A stretch of DNA of 64,000 bases from assembly GCA_026545225.1 (NCBI GenBank), contig CM048845.1, positions 95,916,533-95,980,532 on the forward strand. Direction: 5' to 3'. Position numbers and translations under genes: made by a program. This stretch comes from Cornus controversa (Eukaryota > Streptophyta > Magnoliopsida > Cornales > Cornaceae). Shown here piece by piece: positions 1 to 13,000 of this stretch. The first letter of the stretch is position 1; every line of letters starts with the position of its first letter. Below the pieces are notes generated by a model. That model saw nothing but the letters and a program-made list of their open reading frames with translations, searched no databases and was not told the origin of the DNA.

Positions 1-1317
1 GAAATTAATTCTAACTAGATTAATAAAGTGGATTGCAGATTTCTATTTCTAATGTTAATAATTAAATAAGGCAATTAAATTGGAAGCAAGTAAATCTAAT
101 GAGTGAAGATAAGGATGAGATGAGATTAAGGTTTTTTTACTTCACCACTAACCTTGCAATCAATGGACAATTAAACTAATTATGGGGAGTTATATCATGC
201 ATATGTTTTTGTGGCTACAAGCTCACATGCAATTAACAAGAAAGATTATATATTATCAAGGCTAAGTATGAGCTATCTCCAATTAGCATCCATCATTTAC
301 CTATCTGTTCTACTCTAGGGTGTAGAATGATCCATCTTCTTTAGGCATAATTCATCAAAATCCTAATTATATATGCAATTAATTCCATTGTATAATTATC
401 ACTCTCATAATCATAGAAAATAAGAGTGATTGAGTTCAATCACAACAACTAAATATCTAAGACAAGATAAGAAATCATTGAAATTGAATATAAACTTTAT
501 AGATCAATTCTTAAAAGAATCCTATAAATTACACAATCTATGCACGAATATAAAAAATTTCAATAATTAGAACAATCAAACCATTGATGTTTAATTAGGG
601 CTACATCAAAACTTTAGTAGAAGAACTAGCCATTCATGGTGGAAGAAGACATCTCAAAGGTTGAGGAAGAAGATATCATCCCATGGAAGAGGTGCTAACC
701 CTTCCTCCCTTTGTTCTCCATTCTTTCACTCAAAAGCTCTTCCAAACTTCTGTATAAGGTCTCCAAAATATCCAAAAGTCACAACTTTTATATGCCAAGA
801 GAAAAGTTAGGGCAATCTCGCAGCTCCAATCAGGTGGATTTTTTTGCTTAACTTCGACCCAGATTTTGATTTAGTAAACATCTATTTTACAAAATTTTTG
901 TGAAATACAAAAATATCTAGAATTGAATTTCCTTCAACCTAAGCATATTTTGGGCCATTTTGACAGTCGAATAAGGAGTTATGGCCAGAATACCAAATTG
1001 GGTTGAAACTTTTTCTTTTCGCAAAATTGAATTTCAGCCCATAACTTTCTTAAGTAATTAGACTCCTTTTAGGCCTCTTACTTGGGCTATTTTGAATTGA
1101 AATATTAAATTGACTTGGTTCAATTGATGTAGACTTCTTTTAACCCTTTTGAATATCATCTTTAAGAGCCCAAAATTCATTGTTTGAGTGAATTTAATAT
1201 TAAGGACTTAAAAATAAGAAAAACATTAAAATAAAGTAAAATAAGAATTAATCTATCACTAAGAGAATAAAATATGCAAATTAAGAAGCTTGAATGTGCA
1301 ACATTCAATGCTTATCA
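1..1317 (-). mobile_element. Athila-type Gypsy LTR, cut by the window edge
   Basis: Degenerate LTR in minus orientation. Its right terminus (plus strand ...GCTTATCA) matches the termini of the LTRs at 47968-49376 and 61704-63075. The order of landmarks is also the same: a tract before the 'disordered' AT-rich part, a 'tctaagacaag' stretch, then a 'gaaggattagttgatcatggtg'-like stretch (here diverged). The left end lies outside the window, so I cannot tell a solo LTR from part of a longer element. It is an old, broken fossil with no coding potential. It abuts a LARD-like internal region at 1318. Confidence 0.55.
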
Positions 1318-2494
1318 GGCAGCTAGAAAATCTCCTTGTTTTGTTCTCCTGATAGAGTCTAGCTAGAGACACTTTCAATGGAGTGATCTTCTCTTCGACC
1401 CTTTGTTTTTTCTCTGATTTTTTTGCAGGTGATGGAGTAGCCCGAGATGGCTTAGTCTTATTAATTTGGTTCTTTTTCTGTTGCCCCACGGTGATCAAAG
1501 TTGATCGTTGCTTCCTGGTGGCTTCATCATCTTCTATTCTTAGGTACTTATGAGCCCAGAAATTTATTTCTTCTATATTACTTGGAGCACTTTTCACCAG
1601 GGATTTGTGGAAGCCCTCCTCTAGTAGTACTACTATTTTGAAACTGTCAACTATCATAATTTGATCGCATCGGTCTATCATAGACATCTTCAGATTAAAA
1701 CGTGTTAGAAATACTTTTAAGGTTTCTCCCTTAGCTTACCTCATGGTGAAAAAGGAGGAGATTGCCTCTTTTGCTTTTGATTCCTATTATACTAAGCAAT
1801 GAAAAGCTTGCAAAGTCTTATGAAGTTTGGGATTGAATGAGGTGATTTTTGTTTAAACCATAATGAAGCTGGTCCAGACAAGATAGATGAAAAGATTTTG
1901 CATATAAGTGCATCATTCTCCACGTCCTAAGTCATCTTCTGCTGGTACTGGTAGATATGTTTTATGAGATCTGTTCTCCCATCAAAGGTGGTGAAAGTAG
2001 GCATAGTAAACCTTCTTGGTTATGTTTTTTGTGAACGGAGACTCAACATAAATGCTTGAGCCTTTGGATAACGGATTATGTCGGCCCTTAATTCGTTGAT
2101 CTCTCGTTGCATCTGGGCTCTCCAATCTGGGTAAATCTTTATGCGGTCATTCTGAACGTCATTAAACTGGTCAGGCTATAGATCATCCCCGATGGCCTAG
2201 TTATGATGAGATGTGCTTACTAAGTGATCGCTTGAACTGGCTTTTTCGTTCCGTTGTCGTCCATGACCTTTTGCACTTTCTATGCATTCTATCATTGCTT
2301 AGAGATCACCAATTTACTAGTACAGAGTTTCATTCTGCTTGATCAATTGCTTGACGTAGTGGCACTTCCTTTTGATTTCTAGGGGGTTGCCTTAGATTAG
2401 CTGTGTCATAAGTGTTTCTTCATGTATCCACCATAGCTATAGCTTTCTTTAGTTTGAAAGGAAAACTATAAAATTTCTACAGATGGCGCCAAAG
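1318..2494 (-). mobile_element. Gypsy LARD-like internal region with gag remnant
   Basis: On the minus strand, about residues 1-50 of a reading frame starting at 1687 resemble the part of Tat/LARD-type Gypsy gag that follows the capsid core (FHKSLVK...INFWAHKYLRIEDDEA), followed by a Lys/Gln-rich tail. Further upstream on the minus strand (2470-2494) lies TTTGGCGCCATCTGT, the motif that normally follows the 5' LTR in these plant Gypsy elements. The same motif is seen at 44658 in a second LARD. No pol is recognisable. It is a broken fossil, probably a non-autonomous derivative. Confidence 0.5.
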
Positions 2495-2900
2495 TGTTGA
2501 TACAAAAAATTGCTTAGCAGGTTTGACCAAGTCAATTTGTCGTACACACCCAATATATGTAGAAGAAAAATTGAGGAATATTATATGCTACAGATATTGG
2601 ACCCCCATTTTCATTAGTTTTCACCTTTATTTATAAAAACAGTATTTGAATCCTTTTCGGATTCAAAAATTCCTTTTTATAGCTTTTTTTTCTTCCAAGT
2701 TTGTCAGATTCTTTATAGGATTTGGACTCCTTATTGGACTGGGCAAATCATCCTCCTCTGTGGGCTTTGCGGATCGGACTAGACTCGAGCAACTTGATTT
2801 ACTCTTGTAACATTGGGCCAATTTATTGGTCCGGATTGCTTGCCATTGTTAATGGGTTTGATCTCTTATGAAATTGGCCCACTCCCGATTTAAAAAATTC
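2495..2900 (-). mobile_element. Probable LTR of the LARD-like element (far end uncertain)
   Basis: Plus-strand TGTTGATAC begins directly beside the GGCGCC primer-site motif, so on the minus strand this is the 3' edge of a 5' LTR. A minus-strand TATAAAAAG lies near 2680, compatible with the LTR promoter. I could not find the other terminus or a target-site duplication, so the end at about 2900 is a guess. Confidence 0.4.
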
Positions 2901-3596
2901 ACATACCACACCATGATCGGCCGAAGGATTTTTCTACTAAGGTATTTTGATATTTGATGCTCAACTGTAAATTGTTTATGAGTTTGGGAGTGACAATGTG
3001 TATATGAGTTTGGGAGTGAAAATGGTGGCATAATGAAGAAGAATGACAAAAAAGTAGGTAAAGAAAAAGACTCAAGGTTGAGTTAAGCCAAAATCGGCCC
3101 AATTCTCTTCAAGTCGATCATTACCAATTCTCCCGCAGTTGTCATTGAGTCACTCTGAGTCAGGTGCAATTCTTGAGTCTCCTTGCTATATCGACATGGA
3201 TCTGACTTGGGAAGAACCGAGCCCAATGCAACTCAACTCGACTGAGTTAGTGAATACATTAAGTGATTATTTAATTAAGTACATTTGATAATGCAATTTG
3301 ATTAACACTAAACAAACACATATTACTTAAATTGGATAAAATGTTATGTGATAATAAATTTCACTTATCACTTAAATATTAAACACTTTAAATTATAAGA
3401 AATATTAAAATTCTCAATTTACACTTAAAAAATCAGAATTTTAAATTCAACTATGTTTAATTTTTAGTATGAGTATTAGTGTGCTTACATATCTTTGTCT
3501 TGCCCGTGGTATGTTGACAAAATATTTGTTATATAAGCAACATCTTTTCAATTTTTGTCCTTTTTTACATTGATTTCAATTTTTTCATTTTCTTTA
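2901..3596. other. Intergenic, nothing recognised
   Basis: AT-rich sequence without a credible coding region. Short open frames near 2849-3102 have no family resemblance. Contains a small direct repeat of 'tatgagtttgggagtga' near 2978 and 3002. Confidence 0.5.
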
Positions 3597-4361
3597 GGAT
3601 AAATTAAACTACCTCCCTGAGATTTGGACAAATTACATACAGATAGACCGTTCAACATTTATTACTTTGACCTCCCCTAAGAACTGGCCGGAGTTTAAAT
3701 AATCCCATGAAATATTTTTTATACCCTTATCTTATTTAATAATATTATAATTAAAAAAGTCACATCAAACCAAAAGGCTATATTATCCACATATAAATAC
3801 TGTATTACCCAGCCTAATAGCTAAACCTAACCTTATCTTCTCCCATATTTCTCTCTTTCTCTCTCTATTTTTGTTTTTCTCTTTCCTCTCCACTTATCAC
3901 CACTGCCACTACAACCTCCTCTTGCCACCTCTCTCCCACCACCGCCGTTGTTGGCGTGAAGTGGTGTGCCTTGTCTTGAATTGATCACATTCGGTGAATT
4001 CTGGTAACCTCCAAACCTGAAAGAAGTTGCTCTCAAAGCCGGTATAAATGAGGTCATTGGAGGTGGTGATGGAGAGGATTTGGCCATCTTTTTTGAGGAT
4101 AGAAGAGATGCATTTGTAGGTAGTGTGAAGTTTATCAAGCTTGGAGGTGGTGAAGGAAAGGCGAGGAGAGGATGGTTGGGAGCTGTGGAGGCATGGGCTA
4201 GAGAGAAAGGCGATCTCCAATGTGGTGGTGTATGTGCATGGGATTTCAGAGAAGATGATTCTTTGGTGGAAAATTGACATGTTTCTCAAGAATTTATTAT
4301 AATTTCATGGAGTCCGTATATAATTTGCCCAAACTTTAGGAGAGGTCGGTGTAATTTACCC
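3597..4361. mobile_element. MULE-like MITE with long imperfect terminal inverted repeats
   Basis: The left end (GGATAAATTAAACTACCTCC) and the reverse complement of the right end (GGGTAAATTACACCGACCTC) match, and the similarity runs on for about 60 bp. The flanks ATTTTCTTT and ATTTTCTAA look like an imperfect 9-bp duplication if one extra base is counted at each end, which is the length expected for Mutator-like elements. The interior is CT/GA-rich with no transposase. The open frames on both strands here are translations of this repeat. Confidence 0.6.
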
Positions 4362-4957
4362 TATTTTCTAACGCAATTGGACCATGCAATATTGACTAAC
4401 GAAAGTATAACATCCTACTTCTTTTGTTCCTCATCCAAACATGCAAATGTAATTAGTAAGAGTGACCATGGATAAGATCGGATTGGATTAAACATTAATC
4501 CTAATCCAATCCGTGTTCTACGAGTTGGTGAATATATAATCCGATCCGATCTGTGAAATAACGGATTGGATCAGATTGGTTTAATCTAAAAAATCCTATA
4601 TAATATTTTTTAACTAGGGCCTAATTTCAATTTTTTAGCCTAAAATATATAAAATATTATTATATATATAATTATATATATTACTATTTAGGGTAAATAT
4701 CATTGACATCCTTTAAGGTTTGAGGTATTATCACGCAGCTATAACTTTGTGCAATTTTGTCACCAACACCCCCTGTCATTTTTTTTATTTAAAAAAGGTG
4801 TGAAATGTCTACAGTACCCCTTATTATTTAATTAATTTTTAATAAAAAAATATAAGAATTGAAAAAAGACCAAAACGCCCATGATTATAACCCAACCCAT
4901 TTTGTGTATACTGTGATATTTTGTGTGTGTGTGTGTGTATATATATATATTGTACAC

Positions 4958-6220
4958 TGTTACTCAAGTAATGACCCTAGAGGGGGGGGTGGATAAGGTC
5001 TTTGACAAACAATAGAATCTAATTTATAAATTAAAAAGATATGCAAAATATAATGAGATAATGATAGAATCAAACAAGCACAATATAAATAAGTTAGGCA
5101 TAGAGAGATTCAAACACTATCGACACAAGGATGTAGCGTGGTTTGAAAACTCCTACTCCACGACTCAAGATTCTTCTTGAGATTTCCCTAAATCCATTAT
5201 GTCTCTTCCTTGTCGGTGGAGCGCAAACTCTTACAATGGAGCACACAAGTTCCTTCTTGCTAAGTGAACTCCTTCACTTAGTCTTCTAGGGTTTAGCAAC
5301 CCTTTACAAATGATATAGAAGAAAATTTGTGATGCAATGGATATCTCTCAAAGAAAGAAACATAATTTCAAGCTCTCAATACTATAGTTAAAGTTGAATC
5401 ACAAGTTTGAAGCTCAATCAAGTGTATTGAATGATGGTAGATTGTAATGAATGTAACTCAATGAATGCTCAATAGTATTAGTGTAACTTCAAAAATGCAG
5501 AGCATATCAATATATAGAGACCCTTTGAGGAATATAACGGTTGGTAGGTAGTTGGAAGCATTAAATGCACTAAACTAGCCATTGCATTCAAATTCAACTA
5601 CTTTTAGTCAGTTGAAAGTAATGTTTCAGTCAGCTAATCAAGTGCTCTAGAAATATCATTACTTACTATTTTTTTCAGTCGCCTCAAAGTGCACTTTCAG
5701 CTTGCTTAAAGTGAGTTTTCATCTAACTCAAACTGAATTTTCAGCAAGCTCAAACTGGACATGTCTTTGAAAGATTTTCAACAAAGTGCAGAAAAGACTT
5801 TAAAAGAATTGTTCTTTGAACAAAGTCCCTAAGGCTTTAAGACTAATTTTCTAGTGATATAATGACCAAGAGATGATGTGTATGTGAATGCATCATGGTC
5901 ATGATATGCAAGTGAGTTTCAAACAAGTTATTCAAAAATAACTGACAAATTAAGTCATATCTCTCACCGAGCTATAACTACCCCATTTCTTCATGCTTGA
6001 TTATGTCTTGAAGTTTCGAGGTTCTTCCTTCTTCTTCAATCAATGCTTCTCTCATGTCATTGTTTATTTTAATGATTATTCCACAATGTGAATGCTTTCT
6101 TTATTTGTGACAATCATTCTAAGTAATCACTCAATTTAGATGTTAGTATTTAACATCATTAATAATTTGTTATCATCAAAATTACTAGATTGCCCTTAGG
6201 TTAAAACCTTTGGGTCAACA
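4958..6220 (-). repeat. 3' LTR of Copia 1
   Basis: 1263 bp, TG...CA termini, paired with 15899-17165. A minus-strand TATATATT TATA-like motif lies near 5513. Just upstream of it in the minus sense (5580-5760) is a run of degenerate short inverted words of the CTTTCAG/CTGAAAG type. The internal side carries a purine-rich tract (AAAAAGGGGTAGAT on the minus strand), the expected polypurine tract. Confidence 0.88.
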
Positions 6221-7136
6221 ATCTACCCCTTTTTGATGGTGATAAATCATTGATGTGTTTTAAGCAAATATGGAATTGTATTTAAAAATGCTCCCTCTAT
6301 CAATATGTACAATGTGAACACAATATTGTAAAAGTGACAATTCTAGCATGTCTTTACACGGTGTATGCATTTGTAAGCTCAAAAATTATGCTTTAAATGT
6401 AAATTCAAGATAAGCACATTGATCATGATATTATTATATATAGAGATAATCAATCTCCCCCTATCGATATGCTTTCATTCAAAAAGATAACAACATATGA
6501 TGTGAAGTTTGTAAAGGAAATGATATATTAAATCCATAACTCAACCAATAAACTATCAATCATATCCCTTCCTCCTTTAAGCATCAAACATAATAAGTTA
6601 TATCATTGAATCCTGATAGCATTCATAATACAACTCATGTATGCATTAATCATCACACAATCATCATTGAATTCGCAAGAATTACATAATCATGATATAG
6701 TATTGAAAGACATTTCATAAGGAGCATCATAACATTGAAACATAGATGTTCAAAACATATTCATAATCAATGCCATAAGTTCATTCAAAAGCCATAAAAG
6801 TCAAAATAAAATATCTAAGTTCAACAAGAGGCATAATGGCATATTAAAGTAATCATAAAAGCTAAACTGTAAACTAACCCCATAGCCAACTAACACATCA
6901 TCATGCTTCTCCCCCTTTGGCAACATCAAAAAGAAGGGGTAGAACCCATGTCATGGCACCAGAGAGTGAGGAGGAATGGAGAAAAAAATGCTGAATATCA
7001 GCTAGCTTTGTAGTGATGTCATGAAGTTATTTTCTAGTGACTTCCGAATCCTCTTGGTATTCAATCCTGAATTGCTCAAAATCATTGCTCAAAGTATCCA
7101 CTTTTTCTTCTGTCCTACAAGTAATGACAAGCTGAT

Positions 7137-8559
7137 TGATAAGTGTTCAATTCTATGCATTCAAACCCTCTTTATTGCATACGTTAGTTCCGTTTTTGCG
7201 TTTACCGAGATATGTTTACGGTATTTTTGTGTTTTTGATGTTTTGTAGGTATTGGAGTAAATGGAGCAAAGTTGGAAGCTTTCTGCAGTCAAGAGAAGAA
7301 ATCAGAAAATGCAGCCAAGGCATCTCGATCAATCGAGATGTTGATTTTGATTAATCGAAATTTCGATTGATCGAGATCTCATTTCGATTGATCGAAATCT
7401 CGATCAATCGAGATTCAATCTCGATCAATCGAGATTCTGCAGAGCCCACTTGGCCACTTGCTCACCTGCTCTCCCACTTGCAACAAAATCCCCCTTTTTT
7501 GCACGACTTATGGGGATTGTCTGACTTGAACAAGACTTTTGGGGGCCTTCTTGATACAAGAGATATATAGAATGATATATATATATATATATATGGTGGG
7601 CCCCAAGATGGAAAAAGAAGCCCAAAAAGCACCAAAAGCCACATATCTCATATATCTCTCAAGACACATTAGAATATCAGAAGAGAGACCTTCGGGAGAG
7701 GAAGAGGAGAGCTGAACCAGACCAAGAAGCTTCATTCTCTTCATCAATGGAAGGGTGTAAGGCAACCATGAGCAACTAACTCTTCTACTAGGGTGTTGGT
7801 TTCAACCCCTAGCCATGTAAACTTGTTCATCTTTGTAGCTCTTGGGATTTGTAATTAAATGTTGATTATTTAGCCTAGTGATTATGTACACAAATACATC
7901 TCTTTTATATATTCATTTGATTTGGAATTTATTCTTGTCTTAGAGTAGATTTTGTCACTTGAATGCACAACATTTGTATATTCCACAAGAAGTGCAAATG
8001 ATGGCTAGATAATGGTGTTTAAATGAATGTGTGATGTTAGTTTGTATAGACCATGCCAAGACAAGGTAGTTTGGATGCATGTAGTGTTCACTTAGAGAGT
8101 TGAGTAAGTAGGTAGTTAGTTAGGTTGAAGAGCTATGCTTGTTGAAGATGGATTATGATAGGTTAGCACACACATTGATCTTTTGATATGTCATTGAGGT
8201 CACAAGCCTAATGACATTGTTAGGCATTTAATTAATGAATCCCATACTTGCTACACTTATGAACATGTGAATGGTTAGTGGTGGAACCCAACCCTAGTTC
8301 TCTCTCCCAACTTTACTCTTTAATTTTATTGTCATTTCATTTATGCAATAGTTTTTAAACACAAAACCAAAAAATCTGTTTTTAGAATTAAAGTAGAATT
8401 AATCTTCCTTTAAGACAATTGCGACTAGTCCTCGTGGGATCGATACCCTCTATATAGAACCTTATCTACAAAGATTCGTGCTCTTGCGAGTGGTTAAATT
8501 ATATTTTGATAAAAAGGGAAAAATTAAGCTTACAATATAATTTAGTTCCGACCACATCA
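7137..8559 (+). mobile_element. Solo LTR, Athila-type Gypsy, inside Copia 1
   Basis: Starts TGATAAGTGTTCAATTC and ends ACCACATCA. It is flanked by the 5-bp duplication CTGAT (7132-7136 and 8560-8564). Its first bases are related to the reverse complement of the LTRs at 47968-49376 and 61704-63075. No internal region or second LTR is present, so it is a solo LTR from LTR-LTR recombination. At 7323-7435 it carries a cluster of palindromic TCGATTGATCGA / CTCGATCAATCGAG words, about 130 bp upstream of an AT-rich TATA-like stretch near 7560. Confidence 0.82.
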
Positions 8560-8564
8560 CTGAT

Positions 8565-9980
8565 CATCCATCCGAGAGATAAGTTGGATCATCATTGAGG
8601 AATGAGCATCCATGATAAGTGGAGCATATGTAGGCATAGGCACAGATTGCTCAGCCTCTTCCTGTTCTTCCTCATCATTATCTGTTTCTTTTTCATCTTC
8701 ATTTTCATCTTCATCTTCTTTACATTCACCAATGACAGTGACTGCACCTCTAGGACAATGCCAATATCCATTGGCATCTTGCTCCATTTTCATAAGCAAG
8801 AGGGTTGTGTGATTCAGGAAATCTCTTTGCCTAATAGTCCGAGCTTCCTCCTAAGAAAGATCTACTTGGTGTGCCTCAAATATCTGTGTAAGGGGTAAAG
8901 CATAGTAGTACTGAGTTGCCTTAGTTTTGCTCTCTACCATATGATGATAGATAATATGGGCAAGATCTAACTTTTTCCCATCGAGCAAGCACCAGATAAT
9001 GAAGACTTCCATGCAAGTGACATTTGACCGACCACCAGACTTGGGCAGAATAGTGTATGTAATGATGTTATGCAGAAGTCTAGCCTCAAATGTTAATCTA
9101 TTCACATACATTCTCCCAACACTAGTGATAGACTGATCATTGTATAATTGACGGACAATCGTGAGTGGATCAAAATCATGAACATGTGCCCAGTTGTGTG
9201 TCTGAAAGAATTAAAAGTCTCATTTGACAATCCCTAGTTGAGTCCTTAGTTCGGATTTGGAAAAAGAAATCTTATTCCCTTTGGCAAATAAGACCAACTC
9301 TTTAGACTCTTTATCTTCCTCCAAATGTGCATAAAAGCGTAGGGTATGAAGGTTTTTGAAGTGAGACAAATTTCCCCCACCCGATGGCACTGAACAAATT
9401 ATAGGTGTTCAAATGATGTTTAGCACAGATGGTAGGGTTAACAATCTTACCTTTGGCCACACGCTTGTTGATAAAATTCTTTTCATATATAGTCTTGATT
9501 TCAGGGAATTTAAACAACATGAGATTTGGTGCCACAAGATGAGTAGAACTCTCGCCGAGATCATGTCTCCCTTTGGTGCGTCGTTCCTCTACTAGGAGCA
9601 CAATTGAGCATTTTCTTGTGAATAAGCGAGGAAGCATGGTGAGATATAGAAGTGGAGAAGAGTGGGGATGGAGGTAATGAAGTTTGAGGAAAGAGATGAG
9701 ATGAGTTAAAGAGAAGAGGACAGAGGCAAAATTTGGGGCAAAAAATGTAGTTGCAGAAGCTAGGGTTGGGTTCTATATGAAATGAGAAGAGAGTAGGAAA
9801 GAAATATATATAGATCGACACTTTCAGGCGGCTGAAAGTTGAGTTTCAGGCAGTTGAAAGTGGTATTTCAGGTGGCTGAAATGTTTATTTTAGGTGACTG
9901 AAAGTTATTTGGTGAGAGGGCTGCTCCATGACTTTTAGTTAGCTTAAAGTTCAATTTCAGGCGACTGAAAATGGTAGAGG
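8565..9980 (-). mobile_element. Extra ORF region of Copia 1 (plant-transposon-protein-like domain)
   Basis: Between RNase H and the 3' LTR, same strand as pol. Frames at 9637-9311 (IYEKNFINKRVA...LFSAIGWGKF), 9111-8851 (LTFEARLLHNIITYTILP...FIIWCLLDGKKLDLAHII) and 8799-8565 (acidic D/E-rich tail) resemble, from memory, the 'putative plant transposon protein' domain often found as an additional ORF in large plant LTR elements. Its role is unknown. It is a fossil and broken. Alternative: a captured host fragment. Confidence 0.55.
9822..9972. repeat. Array of CTTTCAG-N-CTGAAAG palindromic words
   Basis: At least five imperfect hairpin words of the form TTTCAGGCGGCTGAAAGT, with variable centres (GGCGGC, GGCAGT, GGTGGC, GGTGAC, GGCGAC). 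They are spaced by about 20-30 bp between the extra ORF and the end of pol. Related, more degenerate words occur in both Copia 1 LTRs. Confidence 0.7.
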
Positions 9981-10239
9981 ATGAAATTAAAATGTGAGAT
10001 CAAGTATGGATCACCTCATTCTCTTTTGTCATTCCAATTTCTCTCCTAATTTTATAGAAACGATCCTCTTGAAGAGGTTTCGTAAGAATATCGGCCAATT
10101 AGTTTTCGGTATTTACGAAAATGGGCTCAATATCACCCTTAGACATATGATCTCTCAAAAAGTGATGCCTAATCTCAATATGTTTGGTACTAGAGTGATG
10201 AATGAGATTTTTGAAAATACATATCACACTCGTATTATC

Positions 10240-13000
10240 ACATCTGATAGGTATATGATCAAATGTAAGTCAAAGTCCTCAAGTTGTTGTTTAATGTAAA
10301 GCCTTTGTGCACAACAACTAACTGCGACCACATATTCGACTTCCACCGTTGATAATGCCATGTAATTTTATTTCTTACTAGACCACGACACAAGAGAGTG
10401 TTCTAGGAAATGACAAGTACCACTAGCACTTTTTCTATCAATTGTGCATCTGACAAAATCGGCATCTGAATAACTTATGAGGTTAAATAATGTAAACCTA
10501 GGAAACCAAAGTCCCAAATCAATTGTACCACTCAAATATTTGAAAATTTATTTTACGGCACTTAGATGGGATTTTTTGGGATATGATTGGAATCTTGCAG
10601 ATAAGCAAACACTAAACATAATGTCCGGTCTACTTGCCGTCAAGTATAGAAGACTTCCAATCATTCTTCTATTCTTCTTGATATCAACTTCTTTTCTTTT
10701 TTCATCCTTATCAAGTTTAGAGGCATTACTCATAGGAGTTTTAGCATATTTTGGCATCCTCCAAACTAAATTTCTTTAGCAAATCCTTAACATATTTGGA
10801 TTGGCAAATGAATATACCATCTAATGATTATTTGATTTGCAATACTAAGAAAAAGTTAAGTTCACCCATCATGCTCATCTCAAACTCATTTTGCATTTTA
10901 GAGGCAAACTCTTTGTATACCAAGCTCTAAAAGCTTGCTTCAAGCCATACAAAGCTTTTGATAATTTGAAGACATGGCTTAGAAGGTCATAAATTTCAAA
11001 TCCTGGGGGTTGTTGTACATAGACCTCTTCTTCTATGAAGCCATTTAAGAATGTACTTTTCACATCCATTTGATATAACTTAAGTTCTTATATGAAACAT
11101 AGGCAAGGAGCATTCTAATTGCTTCTAATCTAGCTACAGGTGCAAAAGTTTTCTCATAATCAATTCATTCTTCTTGGTTGAAACCTTGGGCAACAAGTCT
11201 AGCTTTATTTCTCACAATAATGCCCGATTCATCTTTCTTATTTCTATACACCCACTTAGCGCCTATGATGGTTTGGTCCTTAGGTCTAGGAACTAACTTT
11301 CGAACTTGATTTCTTTTAAATTGACTAAGTTCTTCTTGCATAGTTAAGATCCAAGACTCATCATTTTTGGCCTTAAGAAAATTCTTTGGCTCTATTTGAG
11401 ACACAAATGCCAAATGATTACACACATCTCTAAGTTGAGATTTTGTACCAACACCCATGGATGGATCACCTGTAACTTAGTCAAAAGGATGATTATGAAC
11501 AATTCTCCAACTTCTAGGGAAGACATCATTGGATCACTTGGGTGATCTCATCATTGACTTCCTTATTTTGAGGACTTTGTGAAAGCTCACTTGTTTTGTC
11601 ACTAATCTCTAGTTCATCAACACTTTTCTCAAGATCATTAACTTCATCATCCACATTATTCTTAAGAGCAAATGGAAGAGATTCATCAAATACTACATAT
11701 ATAGATTCCTCAACCACTAGAGTCCTTTTGTTGAAACTCTAAATGCTTTACTTCTTGTTGAATATCCTAGGAAAACACCCTCGTTGGATTTAACATCAAA
11801 TTTTCTTAAGCTGTCTTTGTTATTAAGCACAAAACATTTACACTCAAAAACTTTAAAGTACCCAATATTGGGTTTCTTACCATTCCATAGCTCATAGGGT
11901 GTCTTATTAAGCTTCTTTCGAATAATAACTCTATTTATGACATAACAAGAAGTGCTAACGGTTTCGGCCCAAAAATATCTAGGTAAATTGTGCCCATTAA
12001 GCATAGTCTTAGCTATTTCTTGAAGAGATCTATTCTTTCTTTCAATAACACCATTTTGTTAAGGAGTCCTAGGTGCCGAAAGATTGTGATCAAAGCTATT
12101 TTCATCATAAAATTTTTTTAAGTCTTGATTCTCAAATTCTCTATCTCTATCACTTCTAATGGTCTTAATTTTGTAGTCCTTTTCGTTTTGAACTTTTTTA
12201 CAAAATTTGACAAAGATTGCATGAGTCTCATTCTTGTGAGTAAGAAAGAAAACCCAACAAAGTCTAGTGTCATCATCAACAATAACAAATGCATAAAGTT
12301 TTTCACCTAGACTAGCAACCCTCTTCGGACCAAATAAATTTGTGTGAAGCAATTCTAAAGGTTTAGAGGCTGTGATGTCCTTTTTCCTTTTAAAGGAGGA
12401 TTTGACTCGCTTCCCTAATTGGCAAGCACTACAAGTCTTGTCTTTTATGAACTCAGCCTTTGGGAGGCCTTTGACTAAGTCTTTCTTAGAAAATTTTGAA
12501 ATCAAATCCATGCTAGCATGACCTAATCTTTTATGCCACAATCAACTATTATCACTAGAAGAAATAAAGCAAGTAACATTTTGATCAAACAATTCACAAA
12601 GAAGGATAGTGTACAATTTACCATGTCTATGAGCAATGAAAATTGGTAAACCATCTTTTTCAACTATGCAACGTCTCGATTTAAAGATAACATCAAAACC
12701 TTTATCACACAATTGACTAATGCTAAGCAAGTTATGCTTTAATCCTTCTACAAGAAAAACATCATCAATAGAGGAAGAGGAAGATATACCTATAATGCTA
12801 ACCCCCACAATTTTACCTTTTGAATTGTCTCCAAATGTGACATTGCCTCCATCATAGGGCTTGAGGGAGATGAATTTAGAATGATCTCTTGTCAAATGCC
12901 TTGAACATCCACTATCAAGAAACCACTTGTCCTTAAAGAGCGAAGAGGATTTCAAGCGAACCTATAAGACAAACTTAGGAGACTTCTTTTGGTACCGAAA
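10240..13000 (-). mobile_element. Copia 1 pol region: protease, integrase, RT, RNase H
   Basis: Minus-strand similarity, 5' to 3': protease start (WFLDSGCSRHLTRD, near 12910); pre-integrase (WHKRLGHASMDLI, near 12540) with a zinc-binding CSACQLGK; integrase core (LLHTNLFGP, IRSDRDREFENQ, near 12370-12130); late integrase (KTPYELWNGKKPNI, near 11910); RT start (WVYRNKKDESGIIVRNKARLVAQGF, near 11250); RT core ([24 protein letters not shown], near 11069); then the RNase H-side motif MIGSLLYLTASRPDIMFSV near 10650. This domain order is diagnostic of Ty1/Copia. The region is fossilised and no complete polyprotein remains. Confidence 0.88.

Noticed and set aside
3833-4289. ORFs of 101-126 residues on the minus strand
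   Set aside because: Entirely inside the MULE-like MITE, with low-complexity composition and no family resemblance.
8557-8812. Plus-strand ORFs rich in Ser/Phe
   Set aside because: Shadow of the acidic minus-strand tail of the Copia 1 extra ORF.
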